Of a stretch of 64,000 nucleotides of DNA, positions 9,267 to 18,699 are shown piece by piece (position 1 is the stretch's first letter; every line of letters starts with the position of its first letter). The notes under the pieces are model-generated. The model was not told the origin of the DNA. It searched no databases and worked only from the letters and a program-made list of their open reading frames with translations. Source of the stretch: Rhodobacterales bacterium (GTDB lineage: Bacteria > Pseudomonadota > Alphaproteobacteria > Rhodobacterales > Rhodobacteraceae); NCBI GenBank assembly GCA_002748285.1, contig PDSA01000033.1, forward strand, positions 120,427 to 184,426, given 5' to 3'. The position numbers were made by a program, and so were the translations under genes.

Positions 9267-9887
9267 CTAAGCCGGATTGGGCGACACCCGCGCAACAATC
9301 ACCCGGAACGGGATCAGCGCCAGCAAAGCGAGGCTCAGCTTGACCATCCAATCGGCAAAAGCCAGCGATACCCATAGCGGCGCAACCGGACCCATACCCA
9401 ACAAAGGCAGGGCTTCGTTCGCCCAGCTGACATCATTGCCCGGCTCGATAAAGGCCAGCTGACTGGCAAAAGCGATGCTGAAAAACAGGATCGTATCCAC
9501 GCTCGAGCCCACCAGAGTCGACACCAGCGGCGCCCGCCACCACGCCAAGCGCCGCAGCCGGTCGAAAATCGCCACATCCAGCATTTGCGCCGTCAAAAAC
9601 GCCACACCTGAGCCAAGCGCGATCCGCAGCGTCACCAGCGGGCCAAACTCGCCCATGATCTGAGTGCCGACAAACGAACACACCACCCCAACGGCGAACC
9701 CGGCCGCCACCACTTTGCGCGCCGCCGCCGCGCCATAGATGCGGTTCATCAGATCGGTGACCAGAAAGGCAACGGGATAGGTGAACGCGCCCCAGGTCAG
9801 CCATTGGCCGAGCAAATGTTGCACAAGAATATTCGAGGCCACAACAACAGCGGCCATGGCGAGGATGCCAGGAAGGATGGTTTTCAT
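9267..9887 (-). CDS. yhhQ: Queuosine precursor transporter (VUT/YhhQ family)
   Basis: This about 206-residue polytopic inner-membrane protein belongs to the vitamin-uptake-like YhhQ family (COG1738), which imports 7-cyano-/7-aminomethyl-7-deazaguanine for tRNA queuosine. Family-typical stretches are AAVVVASNILVQHLL, GAFTYPVAFLVTDLMNRIYG and TLVGSSVDTILFF, with about six membrane helices. In-frame starts are TTG 9911, ATG 9896 and ATG 9887. I chose 9887 because a GGAAA ribosome-binding site sits 8 bases before it. The gene stands alone downstream of the inverted-repeat element. Confidence 0.88.
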   Translation of the reverse strand: MKTILPGILAMAAVVVASNILVQHLLGQWLTWGAFTYPVAFLVTDLMNRIYGAAAARKVVAAGFAVGVVCSFVGTQIMGEFGPLVTLRIALGSGVAFLTAQMLDVAIFDRLRRLAWWRAPLVSTLVGSSVDTILFFSIAFASQLAFIEPGNDVSWANEALPLLGMGPVAPLWVSLAFADWMVKLSLALLALIPFRVIVARVSPNPA

Positions 9888-10010
9888 GGATTTCATTTCC
9901 GGTTTTGACAAGGTTTACGGTAACTCGGCCCCGGATCATCCGGGACGCCGCCGTTTACCGGCCCTGCCAACCAGTTGCAAGGTTTATTTCTGGCAAACCC
10001 GCCGCCCGGC

Positions 10011-10283
10011 TCAGCCAATCACCTTTTTCCATGGCCGAATGCTGACGGTTTCAAACAGCCCCGCCTTGGCATAGGGATCATTTTCGGCCCAGCTTTCGGC
10101 CTGCTGCACATCCTGCACCGATAAAATCAGCAGCGAGCCACACATCTGCCCCCGCGCATCCAGAAACGGCCCCGCCATTTCGACCACTCCGGTCTGGGCG
10201 ACGTAATCCAGATGCGCCTGACGATTGTCCAGCCGCAGCTGTTGCGCCCCGGCTTTGTCGATGGCGGTGATGACCACGCGCAT
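10011..10283 (-). CDS. YciI family protein
   Basis: This 90-residue protein has a YciI-like ferredoxin-like fold: MRVVITAIDKAG, RLDNRQAHLDYV, GPFLDARGQMCGSLLILSV, AESWAENDPYAKAGLFETV and IRPWKKVIG. The His in the HLDYV segment and the Asp in NDPY are the conserved pair of the family. YciI-like proteins are small putative enzymes without an agreed reaction. The start lies one base after the gpsA stop, so it is the last gene of a tsaD-gpsA-yciI transcript. The same order is common in Rhodobacterales. Confidence 0.87.
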   Translation of the reverse strand: MRVVITAIDKAGAQQLRLDNRQAHLDYVAQTGVVEMAGPFLDARGQMCGSLLILSVQDVQQAESWAENDPYAKAGLFETVSIRPWKKVIG

Positions 10284-10284
10284 C

Positions 10285-11250
10285 TCATTCCTCCTTTAAC
10301 GGACGCGCCAGCAGAGCCTGCATGGCCGCCTGAACGCTGATCTTTTCACCCAGAACCGCAGTGATGGCGCGGGTGATCGGCATCTCGATACCGTGCTGTT
10401 TGGCAAGGTTCGAGACCGCAAAAGCGGTTTTGATCCCCTCAACGGTGATGTTTTTGTCAAACCCATCGCCCCGGCCCAAGGCCATGCCGAAGGTGTAGTT
10501 GCGCGACTGGGCTGAGGTGCAGGTCAGGGTCAGGTCTCCGAATCCCGACAGGCCCGACAGGGTCTGAGGCTGCGCCCCCAACACCCCGGCAAGGCGCTGT
10601 ATTTCGGCATAGCCACGGGTCATCACCGCGGCCCGGGCGCTTTCGCCCAGCCCGGCGCCAATCGTTGCGCCGCAGGCAATCGCAATCACGTTTTTCAACG
10701 CCCCGCCCAGCTCGGCCCCGATGGTGTCGCTGCTGCGATAGAGCCGCAGGCTGTCGGTTGAAAGCTGCGCTTGCAGCCGTCCGGCCATGTCGTTATCGGC
10801 ACAGGCCAGAGTCAGCGCGGTTGGCAGACCCTTGGCAATATCGGCGGCAAAGCTGGGGCCGGTCAGAATGGCGGTGACTGCGTTCGGGCAGCTTTGATCC
10901 AGAGTCTCGACCGGCCCCAACCCGGTCGCCAGATCAATGCCTTTGCAACAGGCCACCAGCGCTTTGCCATCCAACAGCGCGGCGTGTTGGTGGCTGAACC
11001 CGCCCAGCTTTTGCGCCGGAATCGCCAGCAACAGGGTCTGATTTTGCACCGCAACCGACAAATCTGCGGTGGCGGTGATGCTGTCGGGAAATGGGTGCCC
11101 CGCCAGCCGGTTGCCGTTTTCACGCTTGCGCTGCATCTGATCGGCAGAGGCCGCATCACGCGCCCACAGCGTCACCGCCTGCCCGTTCCGCGCCAGCGAA
11201 ATTGCCAGAGCCGTGCCGAATGCGCCGGCGCCCAGAACCGAGATACTCAT
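10285..11250 (-). CDS. gpsA: NAD(P)-dependent glycerol-3-phosphate dehydrogenase
   Basis: This 321-residue cytoplasmic enzyme reduces dihydroxyacetone phosphate to sn-glycerol 3-phosphate for phospholipid synthesis. It has an N-terminal Rossmann motif ([14 protein letters not shown]), the catalytic region around [15 protein letters not shown] (lysine in ALKN) and the C-terminal helical substrate domain with [17 protein letters not shown] and EGIKTAFAV. Length is normal for GpsA. Its ATG overlaps the tsaD stop by 4 bases and its own stop is one base before the YciI start, indicating a coupled operon. Confidence 0.96.
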   Translation of the reverse strand: MSISVLGAGAFGTALAISLARNGQAVTLWARDAASADQMQRKRENGNRLAGHPFPDSITATADLSVAVQNQTLLLAIPAQKLGGFSHQHAALLDGKALVACCKGIDLATGLGPVETLDQSCPNAVTAILTGPSFAADIAKGLPTALTLACADNDMAGRLQAQLSTDSLRLYRSSDTIGAELGGALKNVIAIACGATIGAGLGESARAAVMTRGYAEIQRLAGVLGAQPQTLSGLSGFGDLTLTCTSAQSRNYTFGMALGRGDGFDKNITVEGIKTAFAVSNLAKQHGIEMPITRAITAVLGEKISVQAAMQALLARPLKEE

Positions 11251-12344
11251 GCTTTTGCCCCCTTTTTACCCGATCCCAACATGGCCGGGCTGGTTTGGTC
11301 AAGCGGCCATCTGGGCCGGGCCGACAGGCCAAGATCGTCGCGATGGCCCAGGCGGAAACGCTCCAGCCCCGCCCAGGCGATCATCGCTGCGTTATCGGTG
11401 CAAAGCGCCAGCGGCGGGGCGGTGAATGCGGTCTCATGTTCGGCGCAAACCGTCTCTAACGCGGCGCGGATGTGCTGATTGGCGGCGACCCCTCCGGCCA
11501 CGGCAAAGCTGGGCCGGGGCGGGTTCAGTTGCAGATAGTGCGCCAGCGCCCGGCCGGTTTTGGTGGCCAGAACATCCGACACCGCCGCCTGAAACGAGGC
11601 ACATAAATCGGCGCGATCGGATTGGCGCAAGCCCCCATGTTCGGCCAGAAGAGCATCTCGATTACGCAGCAGCGCGGTTTTCAGGCCGGAAAAAGACATA
11701 TCACAGCCGGGCCGGTTCAACAGCGGGCGCGGCAGGGCAAAGCGCGTGGCATCGCCCAGCTGCGCCTGTTGCTCGACCGAGGGGCCTCCAGGCTGGGGCA
11801 GGGCCAGCAGCTTGGCGGTTTTGTCAAAGGCTTCGCCGGGCGCATCATCAATGGTGCCGCCCAGACGGGTGAAATCCTCTGGCCCCTTGACGATCAGAAA
11901 CTGACAATGCCCGCCCGAGATCAGCAGCAGCAGATAAGGAAAATCCAGCCCATCGGTCAGCCGTGGCGTCAGGGCATGGCCGGCCAGATGATTGACCCCG
12001 ATCAGCGGCACGCCCGAACCGGCCGCAAGCCCCTTGGCACACATCACCCCCGACAGCACGCCCCCAATCAGCCCCGGACCGGCGGTCACCGCAATCGCGT
12101 CCATATCCGTCAGGGTCAGGGCCGCTTTGTGCAAGGCCTCTTCCACGCAATGATCCATCTTTTCGGCATGGGCGCGGGCGGCAATTTCCGGCACCACCCC
12201 ACCGAAATCCGCGTGCAGATCGGTTTGCCCAACCACGACGGAAGCCAAAATCTCGGGCGCTTGACCGGGCGTGTGGCGCAGCACGGCGGCGGCGGTGTCG
12301 TCGCAGCTGCTCTCCAACCCCAGAATTGTCAGTGTTTGTGTCAT
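11247..12344 (-). CDS. tsaD: tRNA N6-adenosine threonylcarbamoyltransferase
   Basis: This 365-residue TsaD (Kae1/Gcp/YgjD, ASKHA fold) transfers threonylcarbamoyl to A37 of ANN-decoding tRNAs together with TsaB and TsaE. The N-terminus [14 protein letters not shown] and the metal-site motif [13 protein letters not shown] (HxxxH) are present. So are [12 protein letters not shown], the C-terminal [12 protein letters not shown] and [10 protein letters not shown]. Length is typical. It heads the tsaD-gpsA-yciI operon and is divergent from hemD over about 75 bp. Confidence 0.97.
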   Translation of the reverse strand: MTQTLTILGLESSCDDTAAAVLRHTPGQAPEILASVVVGQTDLHADFGGVVPEIAARAHAEKMDHCVEEALHKAALTLTDMDAIAVTAGPGLIGGVLSGVMCAKGLAAGSGVPLIGVNHLAGHALTPRLTDGLDFPYLLLLISGGHCQFLIVKGPEDFTRLGGTIDDAPGEAFDKTAKLLALPQPGGPSVEQQAQLGDATRFALPRPLLNRPGCDMSFSGLKTALLRNRDALLAEHGGLRQSDRADLCASFQAAVSDVLATKTGRALAHYLQLNPPRPSFAVAGGVAANQHIRAALETVCAEHETAFTAPPLALCTDNAAMIAWAGLERFRLGHRDDLGLSARPRWPLDQTSPAMLGSGKKGAKA

Positions 12345-12420
12345 CGGCCTACCGGTTGCGAAAAATCCTGAGCGCAGCTAACACTGATCGGGCCCAACAG
12401 ACAATCCCGATAGGTGAAAC

Positions 12421-13134
12421 TTGCCGCGCCCGATCCTTTTACTGACCCGCCCGCAAAAGCAGGCCGAGCGATTTGCCGGGATGTGCCGGGCGCAGCTGGG
12501 GGCGGAGGTGACGATCCTGATCTCTCCGGTTCTGAAAATCCGCATCTTGGAGCTGGATCAGCCGTTGGACGGGTATGAGGGGCTGATCTTTACCTCGGAA
12601 AACGGCGTGCGGGCCTTTGACCAGAATTGGGGCGGCTGCGATCTGCCTGCCTATTGCGTTGGCACCGCCACGGCCGAGGCGGCGCGGCGGTTGGGGATGC
12701 GGGCGGTTTCGGCCGATGGGGCGGCGGAACAGCTGCTGGAGCTGATCAAACGCCACCCGCCCAAAGGTAAGCTTTTGCATGTGCATGGCCAACACACCCG
12801 CGGCAAGGTCGTTGCTCGCCTGCAAGACAGCGGCGTGCCGGCAGACGGGGTGGTGGCCTATCAGCAAATCGCCGCCCCACTGACGGCAGAGGCACAAGCC
12901 GCGCTGGCCGGTGAAAAACCGCTTCTTCTTCCCCTTTTCTCGCCCCGCTCGGCCCGGATAATGATTGAGCAAGCCGGGCAAATCACCGCGCCGCTTTGCG
13001 TAATTGCGATCAGCCCGGCGGTGCGTGAGGTGGCCACGGGGCTGGGGGCCGCGCACAACCTGACCGCGCCGCGCCCGGATGCGGCGGCGATGCTGGCGGT
13101 GATCAAGCGATGGCTTGAGAAACCCGCACTCTAA
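12421..13134 (+). CDS. hemD: Uroporphyrinogen-III synthase
   Basis: This 237-residue HemD-family protein (two flavodoxin-like lobes) cyclises hydroxymethylbilane to uroporphyrinogen III in tetrapyrrole synthesis. It is identified by LLTRPQKQAERFAG, GLIFTSENGVRAF, YCVGTATAEAARRLG, LLHVHGQHTRGKV and FSPRSARIMIEQ. The family is poorly conserved, and the hemY gene downstream supports the call. The start is TTG 12421; the next in-frame ATG (12481) would remove the first conserved strand, so TTG is preferred. Confidence 0.92.
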   Translation: MPRPILLLTRPQKQAERFAGMCRAQLGAEVTILISPVLKIRILELDQPLDGYEGLIFTSENGVRAFDQNWGGCDLPAYCVGTATAEAARRLGMRAVSADGAAEQLLELIKRHPPKGKLLHVHGQHTRGKVVARLQDSGVPADGVVAYQQIAAPLTAEAQAALAGEKPLLLPLFSPRSARIMIEQAGQITAPLCVIAISPAVREVATGLGAAHNLTAPRPDAAAMLAVIKRWLEKPAL

Positions 13135-13202
13135 GGCTAGGTTAGCTATGGCGCCGTCTGTTGCGTCGTTTGCAATGTATGATTCGAAGGGGATGTTTCC
13201 AC

Positions 13203-14525
13203 GTGGTTGATGCAAAGAAAGCTGCCAGCAGCAACAAATCCAAGGCCGAGAAAAAGGCCAAAGAGCCCCCCAAGGAAGAAACACCCGAAAACAAGCCGGA
13301 CACCGCCAAAGAGGCAAAGCCCGGCAACGAAACCGGGGCTGAGGCCAAGCCCTCCAAGGGCGCCGACAAGCCCGCGCTGGATGATAAACAGCCCAAAGCC
13401 AAGGCTGAAAAACCCAAAGCTGAACCGGATACATCGCCGGCGGCTTCGTCCATTCCGGCGGTCTCGTTTGCGAAAAAACCGCAAAAACGCAGATCGGTAT
13501 TCTTGCCGATGCTGCTTGGCGGGGTGATTGCCGCCGGGATCGGCTTTGGCGCGGCCAGCTATTATTTCATGACTCAGCCCACGAAATATGCCGCGACGCT
13601 GGATCAGCTTCAGGCCGGCCTCACCGCGCAAAAGGCGCAGTTGAAGACCGCGAATGGCAAGATCGCCAGCCTGTCCGAGGCCATCGCCCAGATAAAAGCC
13701 GATAACACAGCGATGCAGGCGATTGAGGCGCTCAAGGGCTCGGGGAGCCAAACGCATTCTCAGATCGAGGCCCATATCGCCGGTCTGTCGGATCAGATCA
13801 CGGCGCTGAATGGCCGCCTGAGCACGCTGGAAAAACGCCCGATTGCCGATGCCGGTGCCATGACCCAGCAGGCTGCCGAGGCCTATGAGCGCGAGTTGCA
13901 GCAGCTGCGCCAACAGATCACGACCCAGCGCCGCGACATCGAAAATTTTGCCGCTGCGACCACCCAGAAGATCAATAAAGCCGCGCAACAGGCGCAAAAG
14001 CTGGAACAAAGCGCCGATGCCAAAGCCCGCGCGGCGGCCCGGCAGGCGGCGGTGGCGCAGTTGCAATCGGCGCTGGACAGCGGCGCGGCATTTCAGGCGC
14101 AGCTGAGCCATCTGGCAGCCCATTCCGATGCCGGCATTCCGCCGGTTTTAAGCGAAGTCGCCCAGAGCGGCGTGCCCACATTGAGCGCTCTGCAAGCCAA
14201 ATTCCCGGCCGCCGCCCGCGCTGCCTTTGCTGCTTCGGCCAAGGCCACAGCGGGGGATGGGGTGATGGATCGGGTCGGCTCGTTCTTTCAGTCTCAGGTC
14301 GGCGGGCGTTCATTAAAGCCGCGGGAGGGCGATGACCCGGATGCAGTGCTGTCCCGGGCCGAAGCCGCCTTGGGGGCTGGCGATGTCGATGCTGCCATCG
14401 CGTTGATCCATGCTTTGCCCGAGGCCGGGCAGGCGGCGATGTCGGGCTGGCTGAAACTGGCGCAACAGCGCAGTGCCAGCGTAAAAGCCATCACAGAATT
14501 GGCAAATGGCCTGAACGGGAATTAA
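13203..14525 (+). CDS. Mitofilin-like inner-membrane protein (COG4223)
   Basis: This protein of about 440 residues has a long Lys/Ala/Pro/Glu-rich N-terminal tail and a single membrane helix (VFLPMLLGGVIAAGIGFGAA). A periplasmic coiled coil then covers roughly residues 130-300, and the C-terminal part has the mitofilin/COG4223 end (DPDAVLSRAEAALGAGDVDAAIALI). It is the alphaproteobacterial relative of Mic60, which shapes inner membranes. It regularly sits between hemD and hemY, as here. The start is uncertain: GTG 13203 has a weak GGGG site upstream, and the frame is open back to 13161. Confidence 0.85.
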   Translation: MVDAKKAASSNKSKAEKKAKEPPKEETPENKPDTAKEAKPGNETGAEAKPSKGADKPALDDKQPKAKAEKPKAEPDTSPAASSIPAVSFAKKPQKRRSVFLPMLLGGVIAAGIGFGAASYYFMTQPTKYAATLDQLQAGLTAQKAQLKTANGKIASLSEAIAQIKADNTAMQAIEALKGSGSQTHSQIEAHIAGLSDQITALNGRLSTLEKRPIADAGAMTQQAAEAYERELQQLRQQITTQRRDIENFAAATTQKINKAAQQAQKLEQSADAKARAAARQAAVAQLQSALDSGAAFQAQLSHLAAHSDAGIPPVLSEVAQSGVPTLSALQAKFPAAARAAFAASAKATAGDGVMDRVGSFFQSQVGGRSLKPREGDDPDAVLSRAEAALGAGDVDAAIALIHALPEAGQAAMSGWLKLAQQRSASVKAITELANGLNGN

Positions 14526-14535
14526 GGAAACTCTG

Positions 14536-16038
14536 ATGCTTTGGACTTTGATTAAAATACTGCTCTTTATTGCCATCATTGCCGGTGTGACCGTTGGCGC
14601 CGAATATCTGATGAATGAAGGGCAGAGCATTCAGCTGATCATTGCTGGCCGCGAAGAATATGTGATCGGCCCGCTGATGATGGTGATCCTCGCAGCCGTG
14701 CTGGTCGGCGTGATGTGGGTGATTTTCAAACTGGTCGGCCTGCTGATCGCCACATTGCGGTTTCTCAACGGTCATGAAACCGCCATTTCGCGCTTTTTCG
14801 ACAAGAAACGTCAGCAACGCGGTTATGAGGCCATGTCTGATGCGCTGCTGGCGCTGGCCTCGGGCGAGGGGCAGACGGCGCTGAGCAAAGCCAGCAAGGC
14901 CGAGCGGTTCCTGAACAAGCCGCAGCTGACCAATCTGCTGTCGGCACAGGCGGCTGAGCTGTCGGGCGACAAGAAAAAGGCCGAAGAGATTTACAAATGC
15001 CTGTTGCAGGATGACAAAACCCGTTTCGTCGGGATTCGCGGCATTCTGAAACAAAAGCTCGAGGCTGGCGACACCGAAACCGCCATGCGGCTGGCCGAAC
15101 GCGCCTTTGCGTTAAAGCCCAAGCATATCGAAACTCAGGATACGCTTTTGAAATTGCAGGCCAGTTGCGAAAACTGGAGCGGGGCGCGCAAAACGCTGAG
15201 TGCCAAACTGCGCCATGGCGGGTTGCCGCGTGATGTGCATCGGCGCCGGGATGCGGTGTTGGCGCTGTCTCAGGCGCGTGATGACATGGCGCATCAGGAC
15301 GACAAGGCCAGCGCCCGAGAGGCCGCGATCGAAGCCAACCGGCTGTCGCCCGATCTGGTGCCTGCGGCGGTTCTGGCTGCTCAGGTTTATGTCGAAATGG
15401 GCAAGCCCCGCAGTGCGACGCGGGTGATCAAAAAGGCGTGGGAAAGCAACCCGCATCCCGATCTGGCCGCTGCTTTTGCCGCGATCAAACCGGATGAGAG
15501 CGCGGCGGAACGGTTGAAACGCTTTGCGGTGCTGACCAAAACCAAGCCCAACCACCCCGAAACCAAAATGCTGCTGGCCGAGTTGAACATCGCGGTTCAG
15601 GATTTCCCGGCGGCGCGTCAGGCGCTGGGCGATCTGGTGGAAACCGAGCCAACCGCGCGGGCGTTAACCATCATGGCGGCGATTGAGCGCGGCCAAGGCT
15701 CCGAGGACAGCGCCGTGCGGGGCTGGCTGACCAAAGCGCTGACCGCATCGCGCGGAGCGCAGTGGGTGTGTGAGAGCTGCAAGACGGTGCATAGCGAATG
15801 GCAGCCAGTGTGCAGTGACTGCGATACCTTCGATTCCTTAAGCTGGAGCATCCCCAAAGAGGGTGAAGTCGCCATGCCGGAGTCGACCAAAAACCTGCCA
15901 TTGGTGGTGGGCGAGATCGCTCAGGCACCCGAGCCCGCAGCGGATGAAGCCGAGATCCTGCCTGAAGAGCCCAGCTCAGAGCCAGAAGTGGTCGCGGATG
16001 GTGAGGTGGTGGCGTTGGGCGGCAAAGAGAAAGGCTAA
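14536..16038 (+). CDS. hemY: HemY-like TPR membrane protein
   Basis: This 500-residue HemY_N-family protein has two N-terminal membrane helices (LWTLIKILLFIAIIAGVTVG; MMVILAAVLVGVMWVIFKLV) and a cytoplasmic helical TPR-like domain. The C-terminus carries a putative zinc-binding stretch (WVCESCKTVHSEWQPVCSDC, four cysteines) before an acidic tail. This family shares only its name with protoporphyrinogen oxidase HemY. It is linked to haem synthesis by gene position, and its mechanism is unclear. An AAGGA site lies 7 bases before the ATG, and the gene follows the COG4223 gene by 10 bases. Confidence 0.92.
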   Translation: MLWTLIKILLFIAIIAGVTVGAEYLMNEGQSIQLIIAGREEYVIGPLMMVILAAVLVGVMWVIFKLVGLLIATLRFLNGHETAISRFFDKKRQQRGYEAMSDALLALASGEGQTALSKASKAERFLNKPQLTNLLSAQAAELSGDKKKAEEIYKCLLQDDKTRFVGIRGILKQKLEAGDTETAMRLAERAFALKPKHIETQDTLLKLQASCENWSGARKTLSAKLRHGGLPRDVHRRRDAVLALSQARDDMAHQDDKASAREAAIEANRLSPDLVPAAVLAAQVYVEMGKPRSATRVIKKAWESNPHPDLAAAFAAIKPDESAAERLKRFAVLTKTKPNHPETKMLLAELNIAVQDFPAARQALGDLVETEPTARALTIMAAIERGQGSEDSAVRGWLTKALTASRGAQWVCESCKTVHSEWQPVCSDCDTFDSLSWSIPKEGEVAMPESTKNLPLVVGEIAQAPEPAADEAEILPEEPSSEPEVVADGEVVALGGKEKG

Positions 16039-16158
16039 GGCCCGGCGGCGCGGGACAGTGTCACTCTGATCGGGCCGCGCCGCTCTATCTGTTTGAATCC
16101 ACTCTGGGGTTTTGTGAATGTGATTTCGTGAATATGCGGGCCAGAATCCGCCCCGCTG

Positions 16159-18372
16159 TCAGAGAACGGACAGCAGGCTGTCAGATGCTGTAAGCGCACT
16201 CAGATCGACATCGCGCAAGACCAGACGGCTTCCATCCGTGGCGCGAAGCTCTGCATCGCTGCTGCCATAAGCCATGACAGAGATTTGGTCAGCGGCAAGC
16301 CCGGACAGGTCAATTCTGTCCACACCCACTTCAAAATCGTAGATGATGTTCAGATTGCTTTGGCTGCTGAAAACAAAGGTGTCCGCCCCGGCATAGCCAT
16401 AAAGCCTGTCTTGCCCGGCAGACGTTTCAAGCCGATCATCCAGAAATGCCCCGCGTAAATTGTCGTTGCCCACCCCGCCGGTCAGGGTGCCGTTCGTATC
16501 CAGCGCGTGAACGAAGAAATCAAAACTGTCCAGTTCTTCGGGCAGGATATCGCGCAGCACAATCCGATCACCTGTCTGCGTCCGAATGTCGGCATCCCGC
16601 CCATTATAGGTGAGAAAGGTCAGCTCGGCGATATCAACCCCAACCAGTGAGATATGATCAACGCCCAGCTCGAAATCATATACGATGTTCAGCCCGCTGC
16701 CTTCTTCGAAGATAAACGCATCGGCCCCGGCACCGCCCCACATGCGGTCGGATCCGGCCCCGGATGTTATGCGATCATCGCCGCTTTCGCCATATAGCCA
16801 GTCATTCCCGTCGCGGCCAAAGAGCAGGTCATCATTCTGGCCCGCTCTCAAGGTTTCGCCAGAGGAGCTGCCGACCATTTTGTCTTTGTTGTTCGTTCCG
16901 CTGACATCCAGATCAACACCATCTGCCAGCACGCAATGATAGGTCTGGGCCACGATGATGTCAGCTGATGTCATGCCGCTTAAATCGAGTGCCGTGCCGC
17001 TAAATTCTACGATCAGCTGGTCGCCTTGGCCAAAGTCCAACACACCCGGGCCGGATTGCAAGGCCGGAAAATCCCAAACCGGGTTCAGGTTGCCAAAGCC
17101 GTTGAGCCTGATCTGATCAACCCCGGCTTCGAAATCCTGAATTCGGACGATCCCGTCCCCCGGCCGGAATTCAACCAGATCATGGCCCGCCCCGGTGACG
17201 ACAGTGCTGGCACCGCTTGCCAGCAACCATTCGGATTGGCTGTCGCCTTGCAGGGTTTCCGAGCTGTCCCGGTGGCGAATGACCTCCCGAAACAGGTTGG
17301 TCATAAAGTCGCCACTGTAAGAACCATTTTCAACATTCCCGACCTCAAAATGCAGGTCTTCGGGGCCGCGCCCGCCCCGCAAAAGCGCCAGATTGTTTTC
17401 AAAGATGGTGCTGAAAGGAGAGTCATGGTTTGACTGTAATTTGAGCGGCCAGACGCGCAACAAATCCGGCGAGGAATGATCCATCAGGTTGTCATGCACA
17501 TAAACATCGCTGATCCCGACCGGGTGAAGAAAGCCGTTTTTGATCTGAATCTCGTAAGAGGCCGCGTTGGCCAATGTGTTGTAGGCGATCTCAATATCTG
17601 TGGCGGCATCAACATTGCTGTCAATGTTCACGAAAAAGTAGGTGCGGCCATTTTCGCCCAGATTGCCGGACCCTCCCAACAGAATGTTATCGGTGATGGT
17701 AATGCCAGAGAGGCTGGGCCCGGTTCGACCCAGGGCCGTTTCGTCGGTATCCATCCGGATCCACGATCCGTTGGCGGGCAGGTTGCCCGGAACGCCGCCG
17801 CCATTTCCGCCATGGGCATAGATATCCCGAAAAACCGAGCCCTTGGCACCAAACGCATTCACACCGTTTTCCGTGCCGACATCCCGCACAATGATTCCCA
17901 GAGTGCCATGCCAGAAATCATGCATGTGGATTTTTTCAACGACCACATTGTCAGCCCCATCCAAAGTCACGGCGGCCCGGACATTGGTGAATTCCAATGC
18001 GCCATCCTGTTGGGACGGGTCGGGTTTTTCATCGCCATGCATCCAGAACCCATCGGCGGTGTCGCGCACAAAAAAGACATCCCGAAAGATGGTGTTGCCG
18101 GTGGTCGACCCGCCATCGAACGAGCCGCTGCCGCGGACCTCAACATTGGGGGCTTTGATGTCAAACATGCACGCCAGACCCGGGGTCGGGGTCATGTGGG
18201 CTCCGTCCTGAAAATCCAGAACCAGCCCGGGTTTTTCCACCTTTAGCGTTGCCGCAAGAGAATGAACGCCGCTTTGAAATTCAATGCGGGCATAGGGGCT
18301 GTCTATGGAACATGCTTCCTGCAACGCAGCAATTGAGGTTGCGGTGGTTACGGTGAAAATATTGCTCATCAT
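16159..18372 (-). CDS. Secreted beta-helix protein with RTX-type C-terminus
   Basis: This 737-residue protein has no Sec signal. Residues about 1-360 look like a right-handed parallel beta-helix of the pectate-lyase/epimerase type (PNVEVRGSGSFDGG, DNVVVEKIHMHDFWHGTLGIIV, LSGITITDNILLGGSGN). The C-terminal half holds calcium-binding RTX nonapeptides (GSSSGETLRAGQNDDLLFGR, GESGDDRITSGAGSDRMWGG, GGVGNDNLRG). Two copies of a module of the form GADxFxF..LNIxYDFExGVDxIxL are present, with a weaker third copy upstream. This arrangement marks type I secretion substrates. A polysaccharide lyase or epimerase role is inferred only from the fold. Two adjacent ATGs (18372, 18369) are possible starts. Confidence 0.85.
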   Translation of the reverse strand: MMSNIFTVTTATSIAALQEACSIDSPYARIEFQSGVHSLAATLKVEKPGLVLDFQDGAHMTPTPGLACMFDIKAPNVEVRGSGSFDGGSTTGNTIFRDVFFVRDTADGFWMHGDEKPDPSQQDGALEFTNVRAAVTLDGADNVVVEKIHMHDFWHGTLGIIVRDVGTENGVNAFGAKGSVFRDIYAHGGNGGGVPGNLPANGSWIRMDTDETALGRTGPSLSGITITDNILLGGSGNLGENGRTYFFVNIDSNVDAATDIEIAYNTLANAASYEIQIKNGFLHPVGISDVYVHDNLMDHSSPDLLRVWPLKLQSNHDSPFSTIFENNLALLRGGRGPEDLHFEVGNVENGSYSGDFMTNLFREVIRHRDSSETLQGDSQSEWLLASGASTVVTGAGHDLVEFRPGDGIVRIQDFEAGVDQIRLNGFGNLNPVWDFPALQSGPGVLDFGQGDQLIVEFSGTALDLSGMTSADIIVAQTYHCVLADGVDLDVSGTNNKDKMVGSSSGETLRAGQNDDLLFGRDGNDWLYGESGDDRITSGAGSDRMWGGAGADAFIFEEGSGLNIVYDFELGVDHISLVGVDIAELTFLTYNGRDADIRTQTGDRIVLRDILPEELDSFDFFVHALDTNGTLTGGVGNDNLRGAFLDDRLETSAGQDRLYGYAGADTFVFSSQSNLNIIYDFEVGVDRIDLSGLAADQISVMAYGSSDAELRATDGSRLVLRDVDLSALTASDSLLSVL

Positions 18373-18699
18373 CAGTCTTTCTGCAGTTTAGGCGCGACAA
18401 CGTTTCGGGCGCAAAAATTTGAGCACAACACAACCGCCGATGGACACGGGCTGTCGGGTGTCGCGCGTTAGTTTTATTACATCGCGGGCGTTATGTTGCA
18501 TCATATCGTGTTTTACAAGCCTGCTTTTATGCGGCGGGGCGTTGTGCTCTGTCAGAACCGGCCCGGGATGATGCTGTCGGGGTGGGGTGGGGCCATCGCC
18601 TATGTGCTGTGGCCAAGATCCGCAGACTGGCCGTAGCCGGGCGTGGCAACGGGTTGGGTTTAATCCAAAAGCCTGAAATATCATTATAAATTCAAAGTG
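18373..18699. other. Gene-free upstream region of the RTX protein gene
   Basis: These 327 bases lie between the SDR stop and the RTX protein start. I see no convincing gene: a 98-codon frame on the minus strand has no family features. The AT-richer patch around 18465-18520 is the likeliest promoter area for the RTX gene. A short GGGCGTT-type motif occurs twice (near 18487 and 18538). No hairpin terminator was recognised. Confidence 0.4.

Noticed and set aside
13146..14123. 325-codon minus-strand frame with Gly/Leu/Phe-rich C-terminus
   Set aside because: Mirror of the Lys/Ala/Pro-rich tail and coiled coil of the COG4223 gene; apparent membrane-like repeats come from reading that tail in reverse.
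16039..16158. GCGGCGCGG/CCGCGCCGC inverted repeat after hemY as a terminator
   Set aside because: The loop is about 20 bases and there is no T run; possible but too weak to list as a feature.
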